The notes below the pieces were generated by a model. The model saw only the letters and a program-made list of their open reading frames with translations, was not told the origin of the DNA and ran no database searches. 64,000 nucleotides of DNA from Cognatilysobacter claricitrinus (GTDB lineage: Bacteria > Pseudomonadota > Gammaproteobacteria > Xanthomonadales > Xanthomonadaceae), in NCBI RefSeq assembly GCF_045866565.1, contig NZ_BAAFZV010000003.1, positions 186,001 to 250,000 on the forward strand, in the 5' to 3' direction. Positions 52,654-61,656 of the stretch are shown piece by piece; position 1 is the first letter of the stretch; each line of letters opens with the position of its first letter. The translations under genes and the position numbers were made by a program.

Positions 52654-53442
52654 TCAGTCGGCGGCGCGCAGGATGTCCTGTCCGTCCAGCGACTTCGGCG
52701 TCTTGCCGAGCGCCGAGCGATAGCGCATGTACAGCGCTTCCACCTTCGCGAGGTACTGCTGCGTCTCGCGATAGGGCGGCACGCCGCCGTAGCGCGACAC
52801 CACGCCCGACCCCGCGTTGTACGCGGCGGCGACGAGGCGCAGGTCGCCGCGATAACGGGTGGCGAGCTGTCGGATCATGCGCGCCGCGGCGTCGATCGAC
52901 TGGTCGGGCGACGTCGGGTCAGCGCCGAATTCACGCGCCGTCTCCGGCATCAGCTGCATCACGCCGACCGCGCCCTTGGGGGACACCGCGGCCGCGTTGA
53001 ATCCGCTCTCGGCATGCGCGATCGCACGCAGGTAGGCGTCGTCGACACCGGTCTTCTTCGACGCCGCCTTGAACTGCTTGGCGTAGCGATCGATCTGCGG
53101 TTTGCCGACCTGGCCGAGGCCGGCATGCGCGGGCTCGCCGGGCGGCGTTTCGACGGTGAACGACAGCACCTTGGTCGAGCCCGGCAACTTGCGCGTGCTG
53201 TAGACGGTCTTGCCGTCCTGCTCGCGCTCGTAGAGGTTGCCCTTCACCACGCCGAGCGCACCCCAGAGGTTGGGCACCTTCACTGCGTCGTCGGCGATGG
53301 TTTTCGCTTCGCAGCGCGAGCCGGGCTCCGGCGCTGTGGCCAGGCTGACCGTGCCATCGCGCACGCAGCGATAGACGGTGCGCGCCTGCACCTGAGGTGC
53401 AAGCACGAGCAACGGAAGCAGCAGGAGCAGGGCGCGACGCAT
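52654..53442 (-). CDS. Lytic transglycosylase (SLT domain), exported
   Basis: A 262-residue product from 53442; another ATG at 53451 is nearly equivalent. MRRALLLLLPLLVLAPQVQA is the signal. A DUF4124-like segment (TVYRCVRDGTVSLATAPEPG) precedes the SLT domain: LRAIAHAESGFNAAAVSPKG with the catalytic glutamate, GVMQLMPETAREFG, and LVAAAYNAGSGVVSRYGGVP. It cleaves the glycan strands of peptidoglycan, forming anhydro-muropeptides. Confidence 0.93.
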   Translation of the reverse strand: MRRALLLLLPLLVLAPQVQARTVYRCVRDGTVSLATAPEPGSRCEAKTIADDAVKVPNLWGALGVVKGNLYEREQDGKTVYSTRKLPGSTKVLSFTVETPPGEPAHAGLGQVGKPQIDRYAKQFKAASKKTGVDDAYLRAIAHAESGFNAAAVSPKGAVGVMQLMPETAREFGADPTSPDQSIDAAARMIRQLATRYRGDLRLVAAAYNAGSGVVSRYGGVPPYRETQQYLAKVEALYMRYRSALGKTPKSLDGQDILRAAD

Positions 53443-53593
53443 GGCGCGCATCCTAGGCCCCGCGCATGAACACGGGATGTGCCCGAGGTCAGGGGGCCGA
53501 TCCGCCAGCGGCATTGCGTGGGGTCGCAGCGGCAGAGGCGACCCACGGCCGCTTGTGCCTACACTCGGGCTTTCCCGCCCGACAGGTCCCTGC

Positions 53594-54934
53594 ATGAAGC
53601 TCCGTCTCGCGCCCGTGTCCGCTGGCCTGCTGTCCGCCGGCCTCCTTGTAACCGGTCTGTTCGCCGCGGTTGCCAGCCAGGCGCAAACGCCGGCTGCCGG
53701 CGCGTCGGTGCGGCCCGTCGTGCTGAAGGCCGCGCACCTGTTCGACGGCCGCAGCGGTCGCATGGTCGAACCGGGCGTGGTGGTGGTGCAGGGCGAGCGC
53801 ATCATCGGCGTCGGCGCCAACGCCGCGTATCCGGATGGCGCGCGCGTGATCGATCTCGGCGACGCCACGCTGCTTCCCGGCTTCATCGACGCGCACACGC
53901 ACATCGCCGACGACCACGACGACGACTGGGCCGCCGGCATCTACAACGGAATGATGCGGTTCCCGGCCGAGCAGGCCTTCCACGCGCAGCGCAACGCCAA
54001 GGTCACGCTCGACGCCGGCTTCACCACCATCCGCGTGCTGGGCGCCAGCGACTTCATCGACGTCGCGCTACGCAACGCGATCAACGGCGGCTACGCGACC
54101 GGCCCGCGCATGATCGTCGCCGGGCACGCGATCGGTTCGACCGGCGGCCATTGCGACAGCGCCCCGTACCCGCCGACGCGCGTCATCGCGTCGACACCGC
54201 TGGAAGGCGTGTGCAACGGCGCCGAGCAATGCCGGGAAGCCACGCGCCTGCAGATGAAGTATGGCGCGGACGTCATCAAGATCTGCGCGTCCGGGGGCGT
54301 GCTCAGCGAGTCCGATCCGGTCGACGTGCCGCAGCTCACGCCGGACGAACTCAAGGCGATCATTTCCGAGGCGCACAACTGGGGCCGCAAGGTGGCCGCG
54401 CATGCGCATGGCGACACCGCGGCGCGGTTGGCGATCGAAGCCGGTGTCGACTCGATCGAGCACGGCAGCTTCCTGAAACCCGAGACGCTGCAGCTGATGA
54501 AGCAGAAGGGCGTCTACCTGGTGCCGACGCGCACCACGTTGCTGTGGACGGAATCCAAGCTCGCCGGCTATCCGCCGAAGATCGCCGGCAAGGCGCACGC
54601 GGCGTACACCTCGCACGAGGCGATGCTGCGCAACGCGATCCGCATCGGAACGCCTATTGCACTCGGCACCGATGCGGCGGTGTTCCCGCACGGTCTCAAC
54701 GGTCGCGAGTTCGGCGATTACGTCGACGTCGGCATGTCGCCGGCGACCGCGCTGATGACCAGCAGCATCGGCGCGGCCACGCTGCTCGGCGTCGAGCACG
54801 ATACCGGCACGCTCGAAACCGGCAAGTACGCCGATATGGTCGCCGTGCCCGGCAACGTGCTCACCGACATCCGCGCAACCGAACACCCGGTTTTCGTGAT
54901 GAAGAACGGCCAGGTGGTGCGCGGCCCGGACTGA
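53594..54934 (+). CDS. Metal-dependent amidohydrolase family protein, exported
   Basis: A 446-residue protein; the start at 53594 gives a signal peptide ending SQAQ. LLPGFIDAHTHIADD carries the first metal HxH; VIKICASGGV the lysine; HAHGDTAARLAIEAG, DSIEHGSFL and PIALGTDAAVFPHG the remaining histidines and aspartate. It belongs to the imidazolonepropionase/Xaa-Pro dipeptidase-like branch. Substrate probably a dipeptide or cyclic amide. Confidence 0.92.
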   Translation: MKLRLAPVSAGLLSAGLLVTGLFAAVASQAQTPAAGASVRPVVLKAAHLFDGRSGRMVEPGVVVVQGERIIGVGANAAYPDGARVIDLGDATLLPGFIDAHTHIADDHDDDWAAGIYNGMMRFPAEQAFHAQRNAKVTLDAGFTTIRVLGASDFIDVALRNAINGGYATGPRMIVAGHAIGSTGGHCDSAPYPPTRVIASTPLEGVCNGAEQCREATRLQMKYGADVIKICASGGVLSESDPVDVPQLTPDELKAIISEAHNWGRKVAAHAHGDTAARLAIEAGVDSIEHGSFLKPETLQLMKQKGVYLVPTRTTLLWTESKLAGYPPKIAGKAHAAYTSHEAMLRNAIRIGTPIALGTDAAVFPHGLNGREFGDYVDVGMSPATALMTSSIGAATLLGVEHDTGTLETGKYADMVAVPGNVLTDIRATEHPVFVMKNGQVVRGPD

Positions 54935-55073
54935 AACTACGCAAGCAAGCGACGCCGCGTGTCTCCACGTGGCGATCACCATGCTGAAACGTACCGGTAC
55001 GCGATAACCGGATTGCATGACAGGTTCAGGCTGCCGGGGCTAGCGTGGCCGCAAATCGTCAGGAGAGAGTCCC

Positions 55074-55475
55074 ATGATCCGCAAGTCACCGCTCGTGCTG
55101 ATCACCGCATTGCTGCTCGCCGGCCCCGCGTTCGCCGATCCGGGCCACGGCAAGGGCCACGGACACGACAAGGGCGACAAGGGCCATGAGGTCGCGCACG
55201 TCGAAGGCATCCGCATCGGCGAGCCGAATCCGCACGGCCCGGTAGTGGTCCATCACGATAACGGCCGTCACCTCGGCCAGTACAAGAAGTGGGCGCGCGG
55301 CCAGCATCTGCCGAACACCTACCTGGTGCCGCGCTACTACGTGACCAACTACACCGTGTACCACCTCGCGCCGCCGCCTCCGGGCATGGTCTGGGTTCGT
55401 CCCTACCAGGACGCGCGCGACGTGTATCTGGTGCAGACCGCGACCGGCCTGATCTCGCGCATCCTCGGTATCTGA
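55074..55475 (+). CDS. RcnB family periplasmic protein
   Basis: A 133-residue protein; GGAGA precedes the ATG. Signal MIRKSPLVLITALLLAGPAFA. A His/Gly/Lys/Asp-rich region (GHGKGHGHDKGDKGHEVAH) may bind metal. The C-terminus LAPPPPGMVWVRPYQDARDV, YLVQTATGLISRILGI is the RcnB signature. RcnB tunes nickel/cobalt efflux in E. coli; no rcnA is nearby. A terminator follows. Confidence 0.87.
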   Translation: MIRKSPLVLITALLLAGPAFADPGHGKGHGHDKGDKGHEVAHVEGIRIGEPNPHGPVVVHHDNGRHLGQYKKWARGQHLPNTYLVPRYYVTNYTVYHLAPPPPGMVWVRPYQDARDVYLVQTATGLISRILGI

Positions 55476-55509
55476 CGCACGAGATCGTTACGCATCACGT
55501 TCACGACCA

Positions 55510-55532
55510 GCCCCGCATCCGCGGGGCTTTTC
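55510..55532 (+). terminator. Rho-independent terminator
   Basis: AGCCCCGC and GCGGGGCT form an 8-bp stem with an ATCC loop, followed by TTTTC. It lies after the RcnB-family gene. Confidence 0.88.
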
Positions 55533-55542
55533 GTTTGCGCCG

Positions 55543-55902
55543 TCAGTTACCCAGCGTGTCGCTCGCGCTGCAGGGCGGCGTGCCGTTCGCCGAGGCGCTG
55601 ACGCACAGCCGGAACGCGTGCAGTCCGGTGACCTGGCGTGATTCGCCGGACGCGACGTCGTAACGACGCACGCGCGTCGCGCAGTCCGCTTCGTTCGGGC
55701 AGCCGCGTGGCAGTACGAGGTAATGGCAGGTGCCGCTCGCGCTGCGTACGCAGTCGAAGCGGGCCACGCCATCCTGCACGGTCGCGCGGCTGAACATCAC
55801 GTCCGCACCCGCGCCGACGATGCGATGCACGACGGTGTCGCGATGGCCATCCCAGCCAGCGAGCGATGCGATGAATGCGAACAGGGCGAGAAGCTTGTCC
55901 AT
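55543..55902 (-). CDS. Unrecognised small exported protein in a two-component operon
   Basis: A 119-residue product with GGAGGAA before the ATG. MDKLLALFAFIASLAGWDGH is a short signal or anchor. The rest (DTVVHRIVGAGADVMFSRAT, GVARFDCVRSASGTCHYLVL, CPNEADCATRVRRYDV) has several cysteines, as in disulfide-rich periplasmic proteins. It begins 15 bases after the response-regulator gene, so it is the third gene of that operon. Function unknown. Confidence 0.65.
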   Translation of the reverse strand: MDKLLALFAFIASLAGWDGHRDTVVHRIVGAGADVMFSRATVQDGVARFDCVRSASGTCHYLVLPRGCPNEADCATRVRRYDVASGESRQVTGLHAFRLCVSASANGTPPCSASDTLGN

Positions 55903-55917
55903 GGCGATTCCTCCAGT

Positions 55918-56697
55918 TCAGACCGGCCGGAACAGCGCCATGAACGGCGCGCTGACGGCGAGGGTTTCGTCGCGGCCGCGCAGGCGCAGCGTGCCGCGAC
56001 CGGTGTCATCGCGGATCACGCCGGCGACGGCCTTCATGTTGACGACGGTGGAGCGGTGGATCTGCTTGAACGTGTTCGGGTCGAGCCGTGCAAGCAGTTC
56101 GCGCAGCGACGTGCGCAGCAGCGCTTCGCCGTCGGCGGTGACCACCGTTGTGTACTTGTGGTCGGCGCGGAAGTAGACGACCTCGTCGACCATGATCAAT
56201 CGCGTTTCCCGACCTGCGCTGGCGGTGAGCCAGGTGAGTGGTTCGGAGGCGCCCACTTCGCGCGGCAACGTCGTGCCCAGTTTCGCGAGCAGTGCGGCGA
56301 GTGCGTCGTCGCGATCCTGTCCGCGCCGCGCCTGCAGGCGTTGCACGGTGGCGTCGAGGCGTTCAGCGGTCACCGGCTTGAGCAGGTAGTCGACCGCGCC
56401 ACGTTCGAATGCGGCGATCGCGTGCTGGTCGTAGGCGGTGACGAACACGATCTGCGTCTGCGGGCTGGCTTCGGTCGACGCCGCGGCGACTTCGAGTCCG
56501 GTGAGGCCCGGCATGCGGATGTCGAGGAAGGCGACGTCTGGGTGGTGTTCGACGATCGCGTCGACTGCGCTTGCGCCGTCCTCGCACTCGGCGACGATCT
56601 GCAGCGTCGGCCATGCGGTCTTCAGCTGCGCGACCAGCGCATCGCGCAGCAGTGTTTCGTCCTCGGCAACAACGCAGGTGGCGGTGGGCTCAGACAT
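55918..56697 (-). CDS. LytTR-type response regulator
   Basis: A 259-residue protein starting at 56697, overlapping the kinase gene by eight bases. The receiver has VVAEDETLLRDAL, DVAFLDIRMPGLTG with the phosphoacceptor Asp near 58, VTAYDQHAI and YLLKPVTAERL. The C-terminal LytTR domain has YFRADHKYTTVV, ELLARLDPNTFKQIHRSTVV and NMKAVAGV. It binds DNA via the LytTR fold. Cotranscribed with its cognate kinase. Confidence 0.94.
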   Translation of the reverse strand: MSEPTATCVVAEDETLLRDALVAQLKTAWPTLQIVAECEDGASAVDAIVEHHPDVAFLDIRMPGLTGLEVAAASTEASPQTQIVFVTAYDQHAIAAFERGAVDYLLKPVTAERLDATVQRLQARRGQDRDDALAALLAKLGTTLPREVGASEPLTWLTASAGRETRLIMVDEVVYFRADHKYTTVVTADGEALLRTSLRELLARLDPNTFKQIHRSTVVNMKAVAGVIRDDTGRGTLRLRGRDETLAVSAPFMALFRPV

Positions 56698-58006
56698 GGC
56701 GCGCAGCCTCGCGTTCTGCCGGCACGGTGAGCGTGGCGGCCACGCCGGCGGGGAAATTCGCGACCACCGCCAGCGACGCGGCGCCATCGAAGGCGAGCTT
56801 CAGCCGCTCGCGCACGTTCTTGAGGCCGATGCCGGTACCGCTGGTCGACGTGCCACCGAGGCCTTCGCCATCGTCGGCGACGGTGACGGCGACCTGGTCA
56901 TCGTTCCGGCGTGCGCGGATCCACACCGTGCCGCCGCCGGTGCGCGGTTCCAGCCCGTGCTTGACCGCGTTCTCGACCAGCGTCTGCAGCATCATCGCGG
57001 GCAGTCGCGTCGTGCGCAGCGCCTGCGGCACGTCGACCTGCACGTCGAGCCGGTTGCCCATGCGCACCTTCATGATTTCGAGATACGCCAGCGCGCGTTC
57101 AAGCTCCGCGCCGAGCGTCGACGGCGCATCTTCCGCGCGCGGCAGCGAATGCCGGAGGTACTGGATGAGATGGCCGAGCATCACCTCGGCGCGTTCGGGA
57201 TCGCTGCGCGTCAGCAGTTGCGCGCTGGCCAGCGTGTTGTAGAGGAAGTGCGGTTCGACCTGCGCATGCAGCAGGTTGAGCTTGGCGACCGTAAGTTCCT
57301 TCTCGGTCGCGGTGCGCGCGGCGGCCATCTGCTCGCCGCGACGCATGTCGGCGACGCGGCGCGTGATCGCACGCGTAATCGCTTCGGCGTTTTCCAGGTT
57401 GGTGCCGTCGTCGACCAGGAACCAGTCGCTCCACGCACCGATCTGCGGCTCGCAGACGAAGGTGACGCTGCCGGTGTCGTGCGTCGGCGTCACCGTCGCG
57501 AGGATCTGGTTGTGCTGCGAGCCGAACGCGGTCAGCGGGTTCCAGCGCTCCAGCGTGGTGCGGCCGTAGGTATCGGGGCGACGCACGTGGGCGCGGATCT
57601 GCAGGCTGTCGCGCGTGCTCGACACGGTCTGGATGCCGGGCAGTTCGCGGATGGCGGCGTCGAGCAGGTCGAAGGCCTGGCCGGCCTCGAAGGGAATCTC
57701 CACTTGCCGGCGATGGCGATTGCCGAGCGCGTCGCGGTCAACGTAGCCGGCGATGAGGCGCACGCGCCGCAGATGCGAGAACGCGCCGGCGACGACGAAG
57801 GCCATCGTCGTCATGCCGGCCGCGACCGCCGGGAACTCCCAGCCGCCGATCCACGGGATGCTGGAATACAAGGCGGTGCAGAACACCACCGCCAGGCCCC
57901 AGGCGATGGTGATGCGGAGGACGAAGGCGATGCTCTTGAACACGGGGTGGGTCCGATCAGGCGTTGCGGCGAGCATAGTGACGCCGAATCGCGCGTCGAC
58001 CGCCAT
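56690..58006 (-). CDS. LytS/YehU-type sensor histidine kinase
   Basis: 438 residues from the ATG at 58006; 57976 is an alternative start. Two membrane segments (about 24-45 and 55-78) precede an unrecognised soluble region (about 95-225: PFEAGQAFDLLDAAIRELPG, RTTLERWNPLTAFGSQHN). The His_kinase domain has HAQVEPHFLYNTLASAQLL with the phosphorylated histidine. The ATPase has MMLQTLVENAVKHGLEP, VADDGEGLGG and GTGIGLKNVRERL. It signals to the LytTR regulator encoded downstream. Confidence 0.92.
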   Translation of the reverse strand: MAVDARFGVTMLAATPDRTHPVFKSIAFVLRITIAWGLAVVFCTALYSSIPWIGGWEFPAVAAGMTTMAFVVAGAFSHLRRVRLIAGYVDRDALGNRHRRQVEIPFEAGQAFDLLDAAIRELPGIQTVSSTRDSLQIRAHVRRPDTYGRTTLERWNPLTAFGSQHNQILATVTPTHDTGSVTFVCEPQIGAWSDWFLVDDGTNLENAEAITRAITRRVADMRRGEQMAAARTATEKELTVAKLNLLHAQVEPHFLYNTLASAQLLTRSDPERAEVMLGHLIQYLRHSLPRAEDAPSTLGAELERALAYLEIMKVRMGNRLDVQVDVPQALRTTRLPAMMLQTLVENAVKHGLEPRTGGGTVWIRARRNDDQVAVTVADDGEGLGGTSTSGTGIGLKNVRERLKLAFDGAASLAVVANFPAGVAATLTVPAEREAARHV

Positions 58007-58075
58007 GCGACGAAGCCGGGAATCGGTGGAGCGAAAGGCCAGGACGCTGCGTCGGACGTGTCGCCGCCAGCGGGC

Positions 58076-58618
58076 TCAGGCGGGGTCGATGCGTCGCTGC
58101 ATGATCCAGTCCTCCAGCGGATCGTCGCCGACCTGGAACGTCGCCGTGCCGACGATGCGGAAGCCGGCGCGCCCGTAGACGGCGATCGGGCCCGGTGCAC
58201 GCTGCCAGACGCTGAGCCACAGGCCGTCCGCACCGCCCGCGCGCGCGGCGTCGATGGCGGTATCGAGCAGGCGTCGCCCCAGCCCCTGCCCGATCGCGCG
58301 TGATGCGAGGTAGATGCGATGCAGCTGCGCGGGCCGGTGCAGGTCGACGCCGGCAGGCGGCGTCGACGGCAGCCGCACCTGCAGCACGCCGAGCCAGTCG
58401 TTGGCGTCCGCGACGATCCACGTCATGTGCGAGGGATCGGCGAGTTCGGCGGCCTGCTGCACGGCCCCGAATGCATGGTCGAGGTAGGCGTCGACATTCG
58501 CCGATGTGCTGCAGTCCGCGTAGGCCTCGACGAACAGCTGGCGCAGGAACGCAGCGAGCCGCGCGGCATCGTGCGGCGCGGCCCGGCGGATAACAGGGAT
58601 GTGGGGCGACGCCGTCAT
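58076..58618 (-). CDS. GNAT family N-acetyltransferase
   Basis: A 180-residue protein starting at 58618. IPVIRRAAPHDAARLAAFLR, WLGVLQVRLP, LHRIYLASRAIGQGLGRRLL (acetyl-CoA loop) and PIAVYGRAGFRIVGTATFQV follow the GNAT pattern. The acceptor is unknown. It follows a small unrecognised gene by 26 bases. Confidence 0.92.
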   Translation of the reverse strand: MTASPHIPVIRRAAPHDAARLAAFLRQLFVEAYADCSTSANVDAYLDHAFGAVQQAAELADPSHMTWIVADANDWLGVLQVRLPSTPPAGVDLHRPAQLHRIYLASRAIGQGLGRRLLDTAIDAARAGGADGLWLSVWQRAPGPIAVYGRAGFRIVGTATFQVGDDPLEDWIMQRRIDPA

Positions 58619-58644
58619 CCGCAGCGTCGTGGGAGCGGGCGCAC

Positions 58645-58944
58645 TCAGGCGGCGCGGACTTCGGCGTCGTCGGTGGCGGGTTCGACGCGGTAGGCGGGGT
58701 CGCTGCGGTCTTCCGGACGCACCGTCAGGCTGCGCACGCCGACCACGCGGCCTTCGCGGGAAATCATCGCGAAGCCCTTGTGGTCGTGCGCCACGAACAC
58801 CGCGGACGATTCGCCGCGCACGAACAGCAGGCGCCAGCCGAGGTATTCCAGCCAGCTCAGCTTCGCGCGCTGCGCGAGCGGGAGGCGGCGTCGAACCTCG
58901 AGACCCGGGACGGGGCGGCAACGACGGCGGTCGTAAATGAGCAT
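58645..58944 (-). CDS. Unrecognised 99-residue protein
   Basis: GGGAG precedes the ATG at 58944. The protein is soluble and basic: MLIYDRRRCRPVPGLEVRRR, SWLEYLGWRLLFVRGESSAV, FVAHDHKGFAMISREGRVVG. A small beta-rich fold is likely. No family recognised. It is the first gene of a unit with the GNAT acetyltransferase. The longer frame upstream is noise. Confidence 0.6.
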   Translation of the reverse strand: MLIYDRRRCRPVPGLEVRRRLPLAQRAKLSWLEYLGWRLLFVRGESSAVFVAHDHKGFAMISREGRVVGVRSLTVRPEDRSDPAYRVEPATDDAEVRAA

Positions 58945-59159
58945 GGCAGCTCCCGGCGCGGAGGCGTAACGGTAGGTGGCGGACGTTTCGGCCAAGTGAA
59001 GCCGGCCGTGGGCGTTTATGCCAGACGCGGTCGGCCGTGCGCACCGCGGGGCCACCGATCCCGACGCTTCGGCGCGCGGGCGGCGCCAAACGGGCGATGG
59101 GCGGTCGACGAACCTCCAATGGACGTTCGCTGGATGCTGCAGTCGCAGCGAAGCCGCCG

Positions 59160-60467
59160 TCAGTGCGTCGGCGCGACCCGCCAGACCGCGTTGCCGACGT
59201 CGTCGGCAACGAGCAACGCGCCGTCCCCCGCGATCGCGACGCCGACCGGACGACCCTGCGCGTCGCCCCTCGCATCGACGAAGCCGGTGAGCACGTCGCG
59301 CGTCGCACCGGCGGGTCGGCCGTCCGCGAACGGCACGAACACGACGCGATAGCCGGCAAGTGGCGTGCGGTTCCATGAGCCGTGCAGGCCGACGAACGCG
59401 CCGTCGCCGAACACCTGCCGCAGCGACGCCGACGTATTGAAGGCGAGGCCGAGCGGCGCGACGTGGTTGCCGAGGCCGTAGTCCGGCACGCGCGCCGCCG
59501 CGACGCGATCAGGCCGCTGCGGTTTGACCCGCGGGTTGACGTGCGCGCCCCAGTAACTGTACGGCCAGCCGTAGAACGCACCGCGCTCGACATGCGTGAG
59601 GTAGTCGGGCACGAGGTCGTCGCCCAGTTCGTCGCGTTCGTTGACCACCGCCCACAGCGTCGACGTGCCCGGCTGCCACGCGAGCCCCACCGGGTTGCGC
59701 AGGCCGTCCGCGTAAATCGTCGTGGTGCGCGTCTGCGGATCGATCTCGAGGATCGCCGCGCGCGACGCCTCCACCGCCATGCCGTTCTCGCCGGCGTTGC
59801 TGTTCGAGCCGACCCCGATATACAGGCGCGTGCCGTCAGCCGACGCGACCAAGCTTTTGGTCCAGTGATGATTGAACTCACCGGTTGCGCCGGGCAGGTC
59901 GACGACGTGCTCGGGCGTCGCATCGATGCGCGTGGCACCGATCGGGTAATGCACGCGCACCAGCGAGTCGGTATTGGCGACGTACAGCGTGTCGCCGACC
60001 AGCGCCATGCCGAACGGCGAATGCAGGCCGGTCATGAAATCGCTGCGCATCTCGGCGCGGCCATCGCCGTCGGCGTCGCGCAACAGCACGATGCGTTCGG
60101 GGCTCGGCACGCCGGCGCCGGCCTTGGCCATGACGTGTTTCATCACGGTGCCCTTGATGCCGCGTATGCCGCTCTTGCCCGCCGGCCCGTTGCTTTCGGC
60201 GACCAGCACGTCGCCATTGGGCAACACGTACAGCCAGCGCGGATGATCGAGACCCGTTGCCAACGGCACGACGGAAAGACCCGGCGCGGCGGTCGGCGTC
60301 GCACCAGCGGGCCAATGCACCGCGGGCGCGATGTCGACGCGCGGAATCAATGCGTGGTGCGGCGGCGGCAGCGTCGGCGACGGACCGACGCCCGTGTCCT
60401 GCGGCGCGGCGAGCGAGGCGCTGCACGCGACAACCAGTGCGACGAAAGCGAGCGGACGCAGCGACAT
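59160..60467 (-). CDS. PQQ-dependent sugar dehydrogenase-like (Gdh-type beta-propeller) protein, exported
   Basis: A 435-residue product from 60467 with signal MSLRPLAFVALVVACSASLA. Family features: VVPLATGLDHPRWLYVLPNG, LVAESNGPAGK, HSPFGMALVGDTLYVANTDS, YADGLRNPVGLAWQP, NERDELGDDLVPDYLTHVER and FVGLHGSWNRTPLAGYRVVF. Soluble-type aldose (L-sorbosone/glucose) dehydrogenase fold; no PQQ synthesis genes nearby. Acts in the periplasm. Confidence 0.9.
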   Translation of the reverse strand: MSLRPLAFVALVVACSASLAAPQDTGVGPSPTLPPPHHALIPRVDIAPAVHWPAGATPTAAPGLSVVPLATGLDHPRWLYVLPNGDVLVAESNGPAGKSGIRGIKGTVMKHVMAKAGAGVPSPERIVLLRDADGDGRAEMRSDFMTGLHSPFGMALVGDTLYVANTDSLVRVHYPIGATRIDATPEHVVDLPGATGEFNHHWTKSLVASADGTRLYIGVGSNSNAGENGMAVEASRAAILEIDPQTRTTTIYADGLRNPVGLAWQPGTSTLWAVVNERDELGDDLVPDYLTHVERGAFYGWPYSYWGAHVNPRVKPQRPDRVAAARVPDYGLGNHVAPLGLAFNTSASLRQVFGDGAFVGLHGSWNRTPLAGYRVVFVPFADGRPAGATRDVLTGFVDARGDAQGRPVGVAIAGDGALLVADDVGNAVWRVAPTH

Positions 60468-60597
60468 GGCGGGCACCCCGTTAGAACTGCCGACAGGCTC
60501 GCGTCGCGCCCGTCGCGAGGCCGCGAACGAGGTGTCGCGGCGACCGCCCGTCGTGTCGTCACAGCCGCTTCGCGACCGCGGCCGGATAGTGCGGCCC

Positions 60598-60876
60598 ATG
60601 CAATATTTCGCCTTCGTCGAACGCGACGCGAACCGTCATTACTCGATCACGCTGCCCGACTTCCCCGGCTGCGTGACCGAAGCCCAGAGCCTGGGTGCGA
60701 TCACCGATGCGGCGCAGCAGGCGGTGTCGATCCACCTCGCCCGCTGCGTGACGCCGCTCGGCCGGCCGATGCGCGCGGAGATGCTGCCGCCGTCGTTCGA
60801 AACGCGCGAAGGCTACTGGATGCTGGTCGACATGGCGCCGGTGATCGCGGCGTATCCGCCGGGCGTGGGCTGGTAA
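60598..60876 (+). CDS. HicB-like antitoxin family protein, without HicA partner
   Basis: A 92-residue protein. MQYFAFVERDANRHYSITLP, DFPGCVTEAQSLGAITDAAQ and QAVSIHLARCV form the HicB N-terminal RNase-H-like domain. No C-terminal DNA-binding helix (RHH or HTH) is evident and no HicA toxin gene lies next to it. It may be a lone regulator or a remnant antitoxin. Its stop codon directly abuts that of the convergent WYL regulator gene. Confidence 0.85.
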   Translation: MQYFAFVERDANRHYSITLPDFPGCVTEAQSLGAITDAAQQAVSIHLARCVTPLGRPMRAEMLPPSFETREGYWMLVDMAPVIAAYPPGVGW

Positions 60877-61620
60877 TCAGGCGGGCGCGTTCTCGGGCGC
60901 TGCCCTGGCCGCTGCGGCGGCACGCAATTCGGGCCGACGCCGAACCTCGCGCAGCAACGCGTTGAGATCGCGCGACGGATCGTCGTTCGCGATTTCGCCG
61001 GTCGCCACCATTTCGACGATGCGGTTGAGCCGGAACTGGCGGAACGCGTTGCGCAACCGGCACCACGCGCCCAACGTCCACGAGCCGCCCCAGAACACGA
61101 TGCACAGCGGTTCGACTTCGCGCGTGCTGGCGTCGCCGCCTTCGTTGCGATAGTCCAGCCGCAGCACGCGGCGTGAACTGATCGCGTCGTTGAGCGTGTC
61201 GAGCAGCGCGCCGAACTCGCGCGTGGATTCGCCGCGGCAGTCGGGTGCGAGGATCGCCGTGCGATCGCCGAACGCGCGGATGCGGTCGGGAATCGACGCC
61301 TCGATCTTCACCAGTGCACGCGCGGCACTGTCGCTCAGGCGATTACCCGCGAACGCACGCGCGAAACGGATCCCGACGACGACCGCTTCGATCTCGTCCT
61401 CGTCGAACATCAACGGCGGGATGTCGGCGCCGTGGCGCAACACGTAGCCGACGCCGGCCTCGCCTTCGATCGGCACGCCCGAGCGCTGCAGGTCGGCGAC
61501 GTCGCGATAGACCGTACGCAGCGAGACGCCGAGCGTTTCGGCGAGGTCGCGCGCGAGCACGGCGCGGCGCCGGCCGCGCAGTGCGTTCACGAGCAGGAAA
61601 AGCCGGTCGGCGCGGCGCAT
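60877..61620 (-). CDS. YafY family transcriptional regulator (HTH + WYL)
   Basis: A 247-residue protein from 61620. The N-terminal HTH_11 has MRRADRLFLLVNALRGRRRA and ETLGVSLRTVYRDVADLQRS. YLRHG-type VGYVLRHGADIPPLMFDEDE and GIRFARAFAGNRLSDSA follow. The C-terminal WYL-like domain includes VLRLDYRNEGGDASTREVEP and LCIVFWGGSWTLGAWCRLRN. It is downstream of a glutathione S-transferase gene by 36 bases and may regulate it. Confidence 0.92.
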   Translation of the reverse strand: MRRADRLFLLVNALRGRRRAVLARDLAETLGVSLRTVYRDVADLQRSGVPIEGEAGVGYVLRHGADIPPLMFDEDEIEAVVVGIRFARAFAGNRLSDSAARALVKIEASIPDRIRAFGDRTAILAPDCRGESTREFGALLDTLNDAISSRRVLRLDYRNEGGDASTREVEPLCIVFWGGSWTLGAWCRLRNAFRQFRLNRIVEMVATGEIANDDPSRDLNALLREVRRRPELRAAAAARAAPENAPA

Positions 61621-61656
61621 CGGTCGATTGTAGCGACGCGCCGCCACCATGCCGGC

